A DNA stretch of 64,000 bases. Source: Scolanthus callimorphus. Its lineage: Eukaryota; Cnidaria; Anthozoa; Actiniaria; Edwardsiidae. Below are positions 13,501-23,052 of the stretch, in pieces. The position numbers and the translations under genes are program-made. A model generated the notes under the pieces. It saw only the letters and a program-made list of their open reading frames with translations. It did not search any database and was not told the origin of the DNA. Numbering within the stretch: the stretch's first letter is position 1; each line of letters starts with the position of its first letter. The DNA is taken from NCBI GenBank assembly GCA_033964015.1, contig CM066919.1, positions 24,623,204-24,687,203 on the forward strand, read 5' to 3'.

Positions 13501-16500
13501 CACAACATCAGTTTGTATTCCTAAATGAGCTATTGGTCAACAGTGGGCGCGGTGCTGGACGGCAAGACAGGGGTGGCGGATACAATAACGGTTCAGGTTA
13601 CGGTAAGTGGTATGCGTTAAACGCCACACCCGCGGTTAAATGAGTGTGCAAAATGAGCTCTGGTCACCTTTCAAGCTGAGGGCATCATTGGTTGAAATAA
13701 TCCGTTTTAAATCTCTGGGTTTATTATCATCTCTGTGAACAATTGCGAGGGTATTTCAAACATGATTTCTAAAAGAATCAGATAGTATTTCTCGAAATGG
13801 GTATGAACGAAGGATCCTTGTGACTTTGCAAATGGTACATTATAATTGCGGTATTGTTCCACATCTACAAAGGTACTGAGCCGAAAGGTTGTTCTGGTTT
13901 AATAGTAATGAAAGATGAAAAGGTTGCTCCGGTTGTAACAAAACACTTCAAATGTTTAATACAAAAAGGGTTTAATGTTAGTCATTATCAGGTTATTGCT
14001 ACAAAGGTAATAATTGCGATGGGTTGCCGTGATACGCACAGTCTTGAGGGTTTTGACCTGGAGCACTTGATTATTATTAATAATTCATGTACAAATGTTC
14101 TTACTGTTTAATGTTGTTGTTTATGGTCATTACAAATGCATACACTGGTATTGTTGGTATTAAGCTATATCTTGGTTAGATGCAGCAATTGTTTTATGGT
14201 TCGTGTTCATGCATGGAAGTTTTGAGGTGTAACTAGTCACATGTTGCTTAATTTCTACAAAGGGTATATTATTTGGTTGTGTTTTATATTTACACAAATA
14301 TAAAGGTAGTAGCGTTTTTATTATAAGTATCTGTTGCGACAGCCTTTGTGGTCTTTGTGGGTTAAGAATCATGAACACGAAGGTGAACAAGTACTGGTAT
14401 TCCGAGAAAAGTAACTATGTCATTGAAAGAAGATATTGTCAGGTCTTATTCCTTTAGAAACTAAAGGAAACTGTTCTGGCTGAGTAATAAAGGGATTACT
14501 ATTCATAAACCCCATTCATGGGTTCCGTGAAGGTGAATTCCTTCCTTAAAACAATTCACCTAAATGTTTCCAGAGTATTTGTGCTGGTCTAATGCTAATT
14601 AATAAGGCTGCCTGTGATGTTGTCAAAGTCAGGAGACTTGTTCCTTTGTGGGTTGTGCTGTACAGGAAACTGAATGTAGTATTGCAATTAAATATGAAAT
14701 ATTTCTGCAGGTTCACAAGGTGGAGCTGGTGGTGGAGGAGGTAGGCATTTATTTATTTATTTTGAAGGGACATGGTCACCTAGGAAACACCAAAATAATT
14801 ATTGTAACAAAATTTACAAATAATCTCTGAAATTGTTTGGTTCCAGAGAACATCCTCCCCCCCCCCCCCCCCCCCCCCCAGAAGGTAAACCATTGTCAAA
14901 TGAGTCAAATTTCCTCATGTAAACTGTAATTACTAGAATCCTCAAATATCTCTTGAATCCTACATCAGATGATCTCACATTTTTTTACTATATCACGTTG
15001 AAAGCATTCTTTACTAGGTTGAGTTTCTTTTTGTATAATTCATGATGTTAAAATGATGTTAAAAATTTCGATGAGCATGTCATTTATTGCCTAAACTATT
15101 GAAATTTTTCGTCCCATTTTTTCACTACCCCCGCCCCCCTCCCCGTGTATAGAAATGGCAGGTTTAGGTTTTCTGATGTTCCTCTGATTGAGCCAATCAG
15201 CTCCCTTCCCAGTTTGACTACGTGCAGCACTAATATGGCTTCCATTGTAAACTGATTTGTTTTATTTTTGTTTAGTTTTCATCACAATGGAAACCAGGTT
15301 ACTGCACTAGATATAGCAACACTCCACATTGTGCTGTATGCTTGGTGTGATTGAGATATTCCTCTGAGATATTCTTTTCTGTTTGAGATATCCAGTTTTG
15401 ATAACTTTTTTTTACCTCTACAGAGAAACAGTATTCACAAGACACTGTCTTTGTGTCGAATTTGAACACAGAAGCAACAGAAGAGGACATTAAGGGTCTG
15501 TTTGGCTCCATTGGAATTATCAAGGTCAGTAACTGCTATTCCACTTTTTTGTTGGATAGCCCCATTTTGTTGGATAGCAAAGCTGTTACCAGTAGATAGT
15601 ATATTCTGCTTGTGGTACTCACAGAAATTTAACATATTATGAACTGTCCCTCAATTCACAGATTGACAAAAAGCTCCAGAAACCCAAGATATGGATTTAC
15701 AAACATCCTGATGGAACTTCCAAGGTGAGTGCTATCACACCTAAGATTAGGGTATTCAATTCTCCTTAGTCAAAACAATGCTCTTCCTTACATGTCAGTT
15801 GGGAGAATCTTCATACAGAACTTTGACAGCTAGAAGTATTTGCACTTTGTTTATGTAGTTTGGTCTAAGCCTCAAATGGCAAAACAGCCAAGAGTCCTTT
15901 CAATCACCTGTGTGAGAATTACTGTTTTGAGAATTTTTTGAAGTGCCATATTTCTCATTTTTGGAGTAAATGGATGAATCAGAACAAAGTGTAACTATAG
16001 GTACAATTTGTTCTCGTATTACAGGGTGAATGCACTGTCACCTATGATGACCCACCAACAGCAACGGCAGCCATTCAGTGGTTTAATGGTAAGATATCAT
16101 TCACAGAAAATATAGCTTTATTTCTGAAGCAATGTCAAAAATGGTGGATAGCTTGTCCCCACTTGAGAAAATGCCTAAATGGCATCCTTTCTCCTCAGTT
16201 TGCAACCCTGTGAGTGGTATGCATATCCACAGTCATACTACTGAAACAGGTAGACTGTTTATTGGGCTCTACAAAAAGCACTCGTCCCTGACAGAAACAT
16301 TAACAAGTCTGGTGCAAAATCATTCATGCATTATGTCGCTAGCAAACAAACGCTTTGGTAAATAATACACTGATTTGTATTTCTTTCCTGATAAAATTAT
16401 TAGAAAACATGAGCAGATCGATTTTCTTATGTTTTTCAGTTTGAAAATCGTCCAAATAAAATATTTGAGTTGCATGCATCGCTGACCTCAGTAAAGGAAT

Positions 16501-19500
16501 TCAAACATGAATGATTTTGTCTAGAGACAAGTGCTTTTTCTCAAGCCGAATAAACAGTCATCAAGCCGAATAAACAGTCCTAAATAAACGAATAAACATT
16601 CAGATATATTCAACAATCTCTAGTCTCAATACTACCTGTTTCGGTAGTATTTATTTTGACAGGTGTTCCACATCAGAGCCTTTTCAAATGGCTAAGAATG
16701 TTATTATAGATTTACATTCACATTTGGTGCCTGCATTCCTTCCTATATATTGTTTATTCCTAATGAAGTGCTTTTCTTTTTATTCAGGTAAAGATTTCAT
16801 GGGCCAGGCGATAAAAGTTGAACTTGCAGAAGCCAGAACACCTAGATTTGCACAACGAGGGGGTGGTAGAGGAGGAGGTCAGTCGATGGCTCTTTATTCT
16901 AAACATTTGTAACAAGGGAAGGGTCCGTTCAGGTTTTGGAAAGTTTTGAAATTGATAATGCCATTTTCCAGGACCTGGAGAGTTTTGGAAAAAGGAGCTT
17001 TTTCAAATGGGCTATGGAAAAGTTATTATTTTTCGTCTCAATTTTCTGAAATTATAATTATGTATTATATCTTCATTTTACTGTATTTATTGATAACCTA
17101 CCGAAAAAGTTTTTGAAAAATATGTTATAAATATGTGAGGAACTGATCACTGTCGTGGGGGATTTTGATTTAGCATGCAGGGTTCCTGTGTGCTTATTTC
17201 ATGAATTCCACTCATTTGTTTTCATAGTGTGGTTTTGGAAATTTAGGTCAATGGGCTTTGGAAAAGTTTTGGAAATTTTCACTGAGAATTCTGTAAGCAC
17301 CCTGAAGGGATATTTAGGTTTTAGGCCCACTATTTAACAATTAGACAACAAATGCGAATTTTCTATGGAGTCAAAAGATAGCACGTAGCAAATGAGAACA
17401 AGTAACGGTAGTCTAAAATATGTTTAAGTAAGTTTTACACTAGTCTTTTTGTTACTCACTTTCTATTACAATGATACATAGAAAGTAGGGGAGCCAGTCC
17501 ATATTGCATTGCTTTGTTTTTGTTCACATGATTCATTACCATCAGAATTCTACAATGACTTTTGCTCTAACATGAACATTTTTTGTCCAGTCTCTGATAT
17601 CAAAAATGGCAACAAAGCAGTGCATTATGAGCAGGATGAGACGGATCCTTTAGGAATTGCAACAGCAAGAAATAACTACTTTATGTGGTTTAGGGCTATG
17701 GGGAAGTGTTCTTGGCTTTCCATGCCTGTTGTGTGTCCTACTGTCTGTGTGTCTTGCATATGACACTGGTCACCTCACAGACCCCTTGAATAAACTAGCC
17801 CAACAGAAACAGAGTTTTCATAGTCCAGCATGTATTCACACCGAATCTGCTGGTTCCACTAACTCGTACATCATATTGCGGTAGCTCTGGCTAAGTGTAA
17901 TGTCTGGCCTAGTTAAAGGGGCTCTCGCACGCTTGCTTGCCACTTCTCTGACAAGAAAATAGCTCAAATCGCAATCCAATTCCATCCTCTTGATAATAGG
18001 CCAAAACAACCTAGAATTGCATTTGTCTAACAATTGAAAGGTTTTTCTATTAATCTGGAGGGTTATTTTGATTACTACGGGCAAATGTACATGTGTTTTG
18101 ATGGTGGTTACAATTTTACTTATTTTATGTCCATGGTGGACGAATATTAAGCGTGCGAGAGCCCCTTTAAGTACTCTACAACCTTGTGTGCCCAAGTTGC
18201 TATGACAAACAGAAATGAGGCACATGGAAAGAGAGGAGGAGGGGAGGAGTAGAAAAAGTTTCTCCTTCCCACCTCTTCCCCTTCCATGCACGTCTTTTTC
18301 CTGCCACTCCCTGGGCCCCAAAGGATGAATAGTGATTACTCGTTGTGGAGCAATGTCTCTGAACCTTGTTTTATCTGTATTATTAATAGGTGTGTTTTAT
18401 CTGTATTACTAATAGGTGGACGTGGTGGTGGTGGTTTTGGAGGTGGCCGTGGAGGTGGAGGTGGTGGCCGAGGAGGGGGAGGAGGTGGTGGTGGCGGTGG
18501 CGGAAGCAGATCAGAAGGAGACTGGGACTGTCCCAGGTATGTTTCCAATAGCACATTCCTGATTGTTAGATTGTGTGGTTCCAGAAAATATCCATCCCCC
18601 ACCACGGAAGGGTGTTGAAAAGTGACCCCCCTCCTCTGGGAGGGGTGTTAATGGATATTTTGTGGAACCACACATTGAGGATTTTTCATTACTTTGGTGC
18701 CTTAAGAAAAATCTGCATAAATCTGAACACTGAAAATGTGTGGTTTAGTTAAAGAAACCGTGTCAACTCAAGTGGTTTCTCCCTTTCCCACTTGCTAGCC
18801 TAAGAGAGACACTGTTAGTAGGATACAAGCAGAAAGAAAATCGATCCATCAAATCTTCCTAATAAAAGACTAAATGGTGCTTTCCATTGCAGCTGTGGGA
18901 ATATGAACTTTGCCCGCCGTGATCAATGTAACAGATGTCAAGAGAGCAGACCTGGTGGTGGTGGTGGTGGTGGTGGCGGCGGCGGACGATTTGGAGGAGG
19001 AAGAGGTGGAGGTCGTGGTGGAGGTCGTGGAGGATATGGTGGAGGAGGAGGCCGAGGGGGCTATGACAGGTAATGAGACAGGGAAGTACTGATAGAGAAT
19101 ATTTTCTAAGACTCTGAAAAAGCACAGAACCAGTGCAGTCATGGAACTTTGCCTTCTCGTGAACATTCAGCCAATCATATCACGCGAAATGACTGATCAA
19201 CCAATCAAATTCCTTTGACACGACACAGCACAATTACAGGGAGGACAAAGTACAGAATGTGCCATAACTTTTTTCACAGCCACTGGCTTCAGACAATAGC
19301 TTTAAAGAGGTGATGCCAGTTGCCATCTTTGATAGAACATTTTCTCTATGACAAATATTCTGGAGACGAAGTGTTCCAAAATTACAACCACTTTTTATCA
19401 TGAATTGGAGAGAACTGGCGATGTGATGAAATAGTTTATTTCGGGCCCTGGATTGTAATCAGTGAGCGTTCATCCGGCCGAGGTTCGAACCTACGAGCTC

Positions 19501-19787
19501 TTGCTTGTCCAGTGCTCTACCAACGGAGCTAACTGGAAGGCAGTTGATCATCTGGTGCGGGTTGTTCAAAGGTGGATTAAATTTAAACCAGGTTTAGTTC
19601 TGAGTCACCATGGTAATTAATCCTGGATTAGTGATAAACCACTTTCGAGCAACTGGACCCTGAATAACAAATTTAATTTTGGGCCCTGCATCTCCCTGCC
19701 TTAAGCCTGAAGCAATTCTGATAATGCATATATCTTGTCCCTTTCAGACAAGGAGCCAGACAAGATCGAAGAGATCGTCCTTATTAG
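4591..19787 (+). CDS. FET-family RNA-binding protein (FUS/EWSR1/TAF15/cabeza type), 12 coding exons
   Basis: Nuclear RNA-binding protein acting in transcription and splicing. Exons inferred from GT-AG sites and phase: 4591-4606, 5434-5479, 5548-6099, 13544-13602, 14711-14740, 15424-15524, 15662-15724, 16025-16088, 16788-16877, 18416-18536, 18893-19069, 19748-19787. They total 1359 nt, giving 452 residues plus stop with phase kept at every junction. Domains: QGSY-rich prion-like region (1 to about 165); Gly/Arg-rich segment (to about 234); RRM (about 241-327) with RNP2 VFVSNL at 243-248 and RNP1-like GECTVTYDD at 290-298; RGG2 (341-372); RanBP2 zinc finger with Trp377 and Cys379, 382, 393, 396; RGG3; and C-terminal DRRDRPY, the FET PY-NLS read by transportin. 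This domain order is diagnostic of the family. It cannot be assigned to FUS, EWSR1 or TAF15, since invertebrates usually have one copy. Exon positions are my own reading; no transcript was available. Confidence 0.95.
5073..5311. mobile_element. TA-flanked MITE in FET intron 1
   Basis: Left terminus GAGCAGATTTCAGATGAC; right terminus, read inward, GAGCGGATTTCAGATGAC. TA flanks both ends (5071-5072 and 5312-5313). The interior is rich in CCAAT (CCAATCAG at two places, plus CCAATTGG and CCAATGAG). No protein is encoded. A second copy lies in intron 3 and fragments near 11.4-11.6 kb. Confidence 0.75.
5548..6099 (+). other. FET exon 3: single exon encoding most of the prion-like domain
   Basis: 552 nt, residues 21-205. 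It is dominated by GYQSGG, SGGYQ and QQSGGY repeats with an Ala/Pro run (AAAVAAAPAPAAPAAP), then turns Gly-rich (GGGGGGGYQSESRYSGGG). Tyr spaced among Gln/Ser/Gly is the phase-separation grammar of FET proteins. Both flanking introns are phase 2 and the length is a multiple of three, so skipping this exon would keep the frame. Confidence 0.93.
6904..7031. mobile_element. Second copy of the TA-flanked GATTTCAGATGAC MITE, FET intron 3
   Basis: Starts GAGTGGATTTCAGATGAC and ends ATTTGCTC, with TA on both sides (6902-6903, 7032-7033). The interior shares ACAATTACTTTGTAATTAC and TTCAGAATTG with the fragment at 11.4 kb. It is shorter (128 bp) and has lost the CCAAT-rich centre. Confidence 0.65.
7034..9067. 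other. FET intron 3, left part: no gene recognised
   Basis: Intronic sequence with only short open frames (up to 88 codons) lacking recognisable motifs. Confidence 0.5.
9068..9611. mobile_element. Tc1/mariner- or pogo-like non-autonomous element
   Basis: The ends are inverted repeats: CAGTCAAAGCTCTC at the left, and CAGTCGAAGCTCTCGTAAGC read inward from the right. TA flanks both sides (9066-9067, 9612-9613), the target duplication of the Tc1/mariner/pogo superfamily. The motif TCGTAAGCGACCA, with variants, recurs about seven times in both orientations (near 9094, 9173, 9274, 9478, 9518, 9544 and 9583). No transposase frame is present, so it depends on a helper element. Confidence 0.8.
9612..11061. 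other. FET intron 3, central part: no gene recognised
   Basis: No convincing coding or RNA feature. Short open frames only. Confidence 0.5.
11062..11095. repeat. ATT/TTA trinucleotide microsatellite
   Basis: About ten TTA units with one TTG interruption, within FET intron 3. Confidence 0.85.
11388..11577. mobile_element. Fragments of the GATTTCAGATGAC MITE family
   Basis: TAGATTTCACATGAC at about 11390 is followed by AATTACTTTGTAATTAC and TTCAGAATTGGTGTGATTAC, colinear with the copy at 6904-7031 but without a right terminus. AGCAGATTTCAGACAACTG at about 11550 is a second partial terminus, with CCAATCAG following at about 11640. These are degraded remnants. Confidence 0.45.
11578..13543. other. 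FET intron 3, right part: no gene recognised
   Basis: Intronic sequence up to the acceptor of exon 4. No coding potential recognised. Confidence 0.5.
14764..15015 (-). mobile_element. Degraded copy of the AGGGACATGGTCACC MITE, with a poly-C insertion
   Basis: In FET intron 5. It aligns, in reverse orientation, along nearly the whole of the intact element at 59194-59495. Shared blocks include AGGGACATGGTCACCTAG, AAAATAATTATTGT, ATTTCCTCATGTAA and CTGTAATTAC. About 55 bp with a C-run is inserted in the middle and the distal terminal repeat is no longer recognisable. Confidence 0.7.
14857..14879 (+). repeat. 23-base homopolymeric C tract
   Basis: An uninterrupted run of C in FET intron 5. It is preceded by GGTTCCAGAGAACATCC, which resembles the arm of the fold-back at 18573-18672 (GGTTCCAGAAAATATCCATCCCCC), so the tract may come from the same repeat family. 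Confidence 0.9.
15424..16877 (+). other. FET exons 6-9: RRM
   Basis: Four exons (15424-15524, 15662-15724, 16025-16088, 16788-16877) encode the RNA recognition motif and the start of RGG2. They read in order RNP2 VFVSNL, the loop with DKKLQKPKIWIYKHPDG, RNP1-like GECTVTYDD, then IQWFNGKDFMGQAIKVELAE. The GE-TV--DDPP-A-AAI-WF-GK pattern is typical of the FET RRM. Introns within it are short (137, 300 and 699 bp). Confidence 0.93.
17917..18166. mobile_element. TTAA-flanked MITE in FET intron 9
   Basis: Perfect 18-bp terminal inverted repeats AGGGGCTCTCGCACGCTT with TTAA on both sides (17913-17916, 18167-18170). TTAA target duplications are characteristic of piggyBac and Kolobok-type transposons. 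The 250-bp interior encodes nothing, and the 161-codon minus-strand open frame across it is incidental. Confidence 0.85.
18416..19069 (+). other. FET exons 10-11: RGG2, RanBP2 zinc finger, RGG3
   Basis: Exon 10 (18416-18536) encodes a Gly/Arg tract and the start of the zinc finger (EGDWDCPS). Exon 11 (18893-19069) encodes CGNMNFARRDQCNRC and the RGG3 tract. The zinc ligands are split across the intron: the first Cys is in exon 10, and the Ser codon between the first pair is split by the intron. The spacing CX2CX10CX2C and the Trp-Asp before the first Cys fit a RanBP2-type finger that binds GGU-containing RNA in this family. Confidence 0.93.
18573..18672. repeat. Short fold-back repeat in FET intron 10
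   Basis: TGTGTGGTTCCAGAAAATATCCA on the left pairs with TGGATATTTTGTGGAACCACACA on the right (near-perfect), around a C- and G-rich centre. It is probably a small fold-back element, or one arm of a family that also left the C-tract in intron 5. Confidence 0.7.
19440..19545 (-). mobile_element. tRNA-derived SINE head in FET intron 11
   Basis: On the minus strand TTAGCTCCGTTGGTAGAGC matches a pol III A box with a D-arm-like hairpin. About 40 bases later GGTTCGAACCTCGG matches a B box. The anticodon stem (CTGGA/GAGCT) and acceptor stem do not pair, so this is a tRNA-derived retroposon or decayed pseudo-tRNA rather than a working tRNA gene. Confidence 0.6.
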
Positions 19788-20535
19788 TTTGCCAGTAGGT
19801 AACACTTGTATATTTGAAGCTCTGCCCCAGCGCATGATGATGCTTTCCACCGGCATGGTGCATCCAGGTAGTACCATATAACACTACTATACGTAGCAAT
19901 CCGCCGTGCAGCCAACACTTGCAGAATTTGTTTATTGTTGTATAGTTTGCGCTCAAAGATGAATAGAACACGTTATAACTGCATGGCATCAAATTTAGTA
20001 CCCTGGGTACCAGAGTCTCCAAGTTTAGTACAAATTTAGTGGGCCAGGCTACTTTCTTTTTAAAAATTCACAATACTCTGTAAGTTATAAAAATCAGACT
20101 GCGAATAGGTTAGTTATAGAATAGATCGACTATTGACTGGCCTAATCTATAACAGCGTTTTTATGTTAATGCCCTTGTGCTTTGCGAGTTTGAAGTCCAA
20201 TAGTTTTAAAAGGACCAAGTGAAACATGTCTTCAGTCAGTATTACCGGCAGCCACAAGAACCATTGTTAACATTCCCATAGTATCTCTGTGTCGCCATTA
20301 ATTTGTTAGCTTTTTGTTACAAGATTTCCGAAACTTGCTACAGCAATTAGCAAATAAGAAAGGTATTCAAATGAATGATATTTTAATAATATACTCCAAG
20401 TTTTAAATTTTTATTTCCTTTTCTAGCCTTGAAATTGCACTTGTTTTTTGTTCTTAGTAAGCTTGTTTTTTGTAGAAAGCGTGCAGTAAAGAGAACTCTG
20501 CACTTAACGCTCTAATAAACCTTAGCATTCGTTCA
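19788..20535 (+). other. FET 3' untranslated region with possible 3'UTR intron
   Basis: The stop TAG is at 19785-19787. A good donor (TAG|GTAACA, near 19798) lies ten bases downstream and a pyrimidine-rich acceptor (TTTTTTGTAG) ends near 20475, so a spliced 3'UTR is possible. The last segment contains AATAAA. Confidence 0.55.
20514..20519 (+). promoter_or_regulatory. Polyadenylation signal of the FET gene
   Basis: AATAAA about 730 bases past the stop. It is followed within 25-45 bases by a T/GT-rich tract (TTTTTTTTGCTGTTGTTCTG), the usual downstream element. Confidence 0.75.
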
Positions 20536-21169
20536 AGAGGTTTTTTTTGCTGTTGTTCTGTTGTGTTTGACCGACAATTAACTACTAACTCAAACCCTCA
20601 CTAGCCTGAAGTTAACTCATTGTTGATTTTTCCCTGTGTGGAACAGGATTCGATGGGTAAAATTCAGGCTATCCTTAACGAAACTTAACGAATGTTTCAT
20701 TTCTATTTTCTTCGGTCGAATTTGATAAGTAAAATGTAAAATCTTTTGGAATTTGTGAACACTTGAAAAGATTTTAGCTCATTTTCAAAAGGGAAAAAAA
20801 TCAGTTGAGAAAATACTTCGTTGGAAATTCAGCTGTTTCTATTTTTTTTTACTTTTGTCTCTTAATAATGAATTGTCATTTAACAAACTGTCGCATGTTT
20901 GCCTGACTGTTTGAGGAACAAACCATTAGAGAAACGTCAGCCAAAACCTTTCAAAAATGTTTTTATTAAATGGCAATTATTCTGGTTTCTCCCTAAAACA
21001 GAAAATGTGTTAAAGAATATTCGGAGTTCCCCAAAAAAGAATGACTCATACGTGTTTGTTTCAAACTTGCTTTGAAAAGTTAAAGTCGCATTCAAAATTG
21101 GCATTTTGAATGAGGATAAGAGCAAATTATTTTGTGTAGAGAATTTGGAACGTGCCGAGACAGATTATG
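20536..21169. other. Intergenic sequence after the FET gene, nothing recognised
   Basis: AT-rich, with no coding or RNA feature recognised. Confidence 0.5.
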
Positions 21170-21173
21170 TTAA

Positions 21174-21463
21174 AGGGACTGTGTCACGATTTTAGCACAC
21201 TTTTGGTGATGTAAAAACATAGAAATAACTGATGAATAGCTAAAATACTCGTCTAGGTTTGTTAAATAGCCCTTAAACTACAAATCGCCCGTGATTGTAG
21301 GCTTCATGGACCTATTACAGAGCGGATGGAAACGGATTGCAACAATGATTTTTTGAAATCTTGTTAGGATGACAAGTTTTCAAAGTTTGAATTTACATCA
21401 TAATTTAATACAAATTTAGAGCTGTATTTACAAATTTATTCAAACAACCGTGACACAGCCCCT
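21174..21463. mobile_element. TTAA-flanked MITE, AGGGACTGTGTCACG family
   Basis: Left terminus AGGGACTGTGTCACGATTTT; right terminus, read inward, AGGGGCTGTGTCACGGTTGT. TTAA flanks both ends (21170-21173, 21464-21467). 290 bp, no coding capacity. The terminal AGGG and the TTAA duplication link it to the elements at 17917 and 59194, although the interiors differ. Confidence 0.8.
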
Positions 21464-21467
21464 TTAA

Positions 21468-22595
21468 GAGATTCCTAAACGATGAACGCTAATTTCCTGG
21501 AAACAACGATGAAAAAAAAAGTAACTTTCTAATGGCGTAGATGGAAGGTTTCTTGGGTTTCATTAAATAAATTCAAAGTCCGGAAAACTTTTTTTAAGTT
21601 CACTTCACCACTCAAGAGTTAGAGTGCTTCCCCATTTCGTGGTGGAAATACTTTTAATAAGTCATTGTTTTTAGTTTTGATTTACTTTTTGATTCCATTA
21701 AAGATGAGAAAAAGGTAAATGTATCATTGCCACTTAAGTGTCTTCTGTCGACATTTGTGGTCACAATATTTGGAAAAAAAGCGTTATTGTCCGGGATTCC
21801 ATTTAGGAGGAGAACAGAAACTGGAAGTCGAGAATTTTTGTTTCTTTGAACCAAGTGTTTGCCATATGTTTGATGGGAAGAATGACTGATATATTTGTTT
21901 TCCTTGGCTTTTTCTAAGAAGAACTAAGAAAATCAAGAATGCCAAGCTTTTGGTATAGTTATATTTTGTTTCTCTTTCCCACTCGCAAAAGAGTTCGATA
22001 TGCCATTAACTACCTTACTTTACCTTACCTTATTAACGCTCTGCAAACGTGATATTTCGTGCTCCCAGGGGTGACATTGAAATAATAACCGACACCTGCC
22101 GTATACATAATATGAAGTGGAATTACTGAATTACCCCGAAATACATATAACAATTTCAATCTCGAAGCTACAATCAACGACATAAGACAATCAGCGACAA
22201 AAGTTGTCGATATTTTCTCTTCGTGATTGCTTTTCTACATTTCAACTGGGTAATGGATGTCTTCTTGGCTTTATTCCCCAGTACCCCCTATGCAATGTTG
22301 AAGCCCAACCCCCAGTATGTTTGGCAAAACAACCTGAGTTGGGGAGAGGGGTGATAACAAGAAGGGTAGTGGTTCTTGTTTTATGCAAACACAGCATTTT
22401 CTAGTATGGCGATCTGTAACATTGTAGGCATAAAATTCTCAACACTTCTGTCGCTGATTGTAGGCTCACTTCCTAGCCATAATGGTTACATAGATGCTGG
22501 ATTTTGTTTCTATATTCTTGTCCTGCCCTGTGTTTAATCACATCTCCCTCGCGTTTCCCTGGTTAAATGCACTTCAAAACTGAAGTATACTTTTA
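21468..22595. other. Intergenic sequence, nothing recognised
   Basis: No supported gene. Short simple repeats only (for example CCTTACTTTACCTTACCTTA near 22015-22035). Confidence 0.5.
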
Positions 22596-23052
22596 GAAAA
22601 AAGTAATTAAAAATCCGGTCCACATAATAAGGGCAAGAAACATTATTACTTTTAATTTTGTTTCCCTTTTATTTTCTGCTCTTTATTTTTCAGATAAGTA
22701 TGTACTTAAAAGGTAGGTAGTATCTGGATAAGCTCATCTTCACCCCCTTATTTCAATTACTGCATCTTTGCGATAATCTTTTTTACGAAGTCAAAAACCT
22801 ACTACTTAAAAAAAGTAATCAAAAATCCGGTCCACATAACCAACTTGGGTAAAAAACATTACAACTTTTAATTTCGTTTCCCTTGAATATTTTATTAACT
22901 GCTATCCATTTTTTCATCTTTTAATTTGTACTCAAAAAGTAGGTAGTATTTCTAAAAAAATAAACATAGTATAAAACTAGATAAGCTCCCCTTAACCCCC
23001 TTATTTCAATCACCACATCTTTACGATAATCTTTTTACAAAGTCAAAAGCCT
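22596..23052. repeat. Two-copy tandem duplication, about 212 bp
   Basis: AAAAATCCGGTCCACATAA recurs 212 bp apart (about 22610 and 22822). It is followed in both copies by an AAACATTA..CTTTTAATTT block, AGGTAGTAT, GATAAGCTC and CCCCCTTATTTCAAT, then GATAATCTTTTT and AAGTCAAAA-CCTACT. The copies are moderately diverged. Confidence 0.75.

Noticed and set aside
13854..14111. 85-codon plus-strand frame in FET intron 4
   Set aside because: Looks mildly protein-like, but has no recognisable motif, no splice context and a position inside a well-defined intron.
17836..18321. 161-codon minus-strand frame in FET intron 9
   Set aside because: It spans a TTAA MITE and intron sequence, with no domain or conserved pattern.
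18336..18605. Proline-rich minus-strand frame
   Set aside because: Antisense of the FET RGG2 glycine tract.
18870..19166. Ser/Thr-rich and His-rich minus-strand frames
   Set aside because: Antisense of the FET RGG3 glycine tract.
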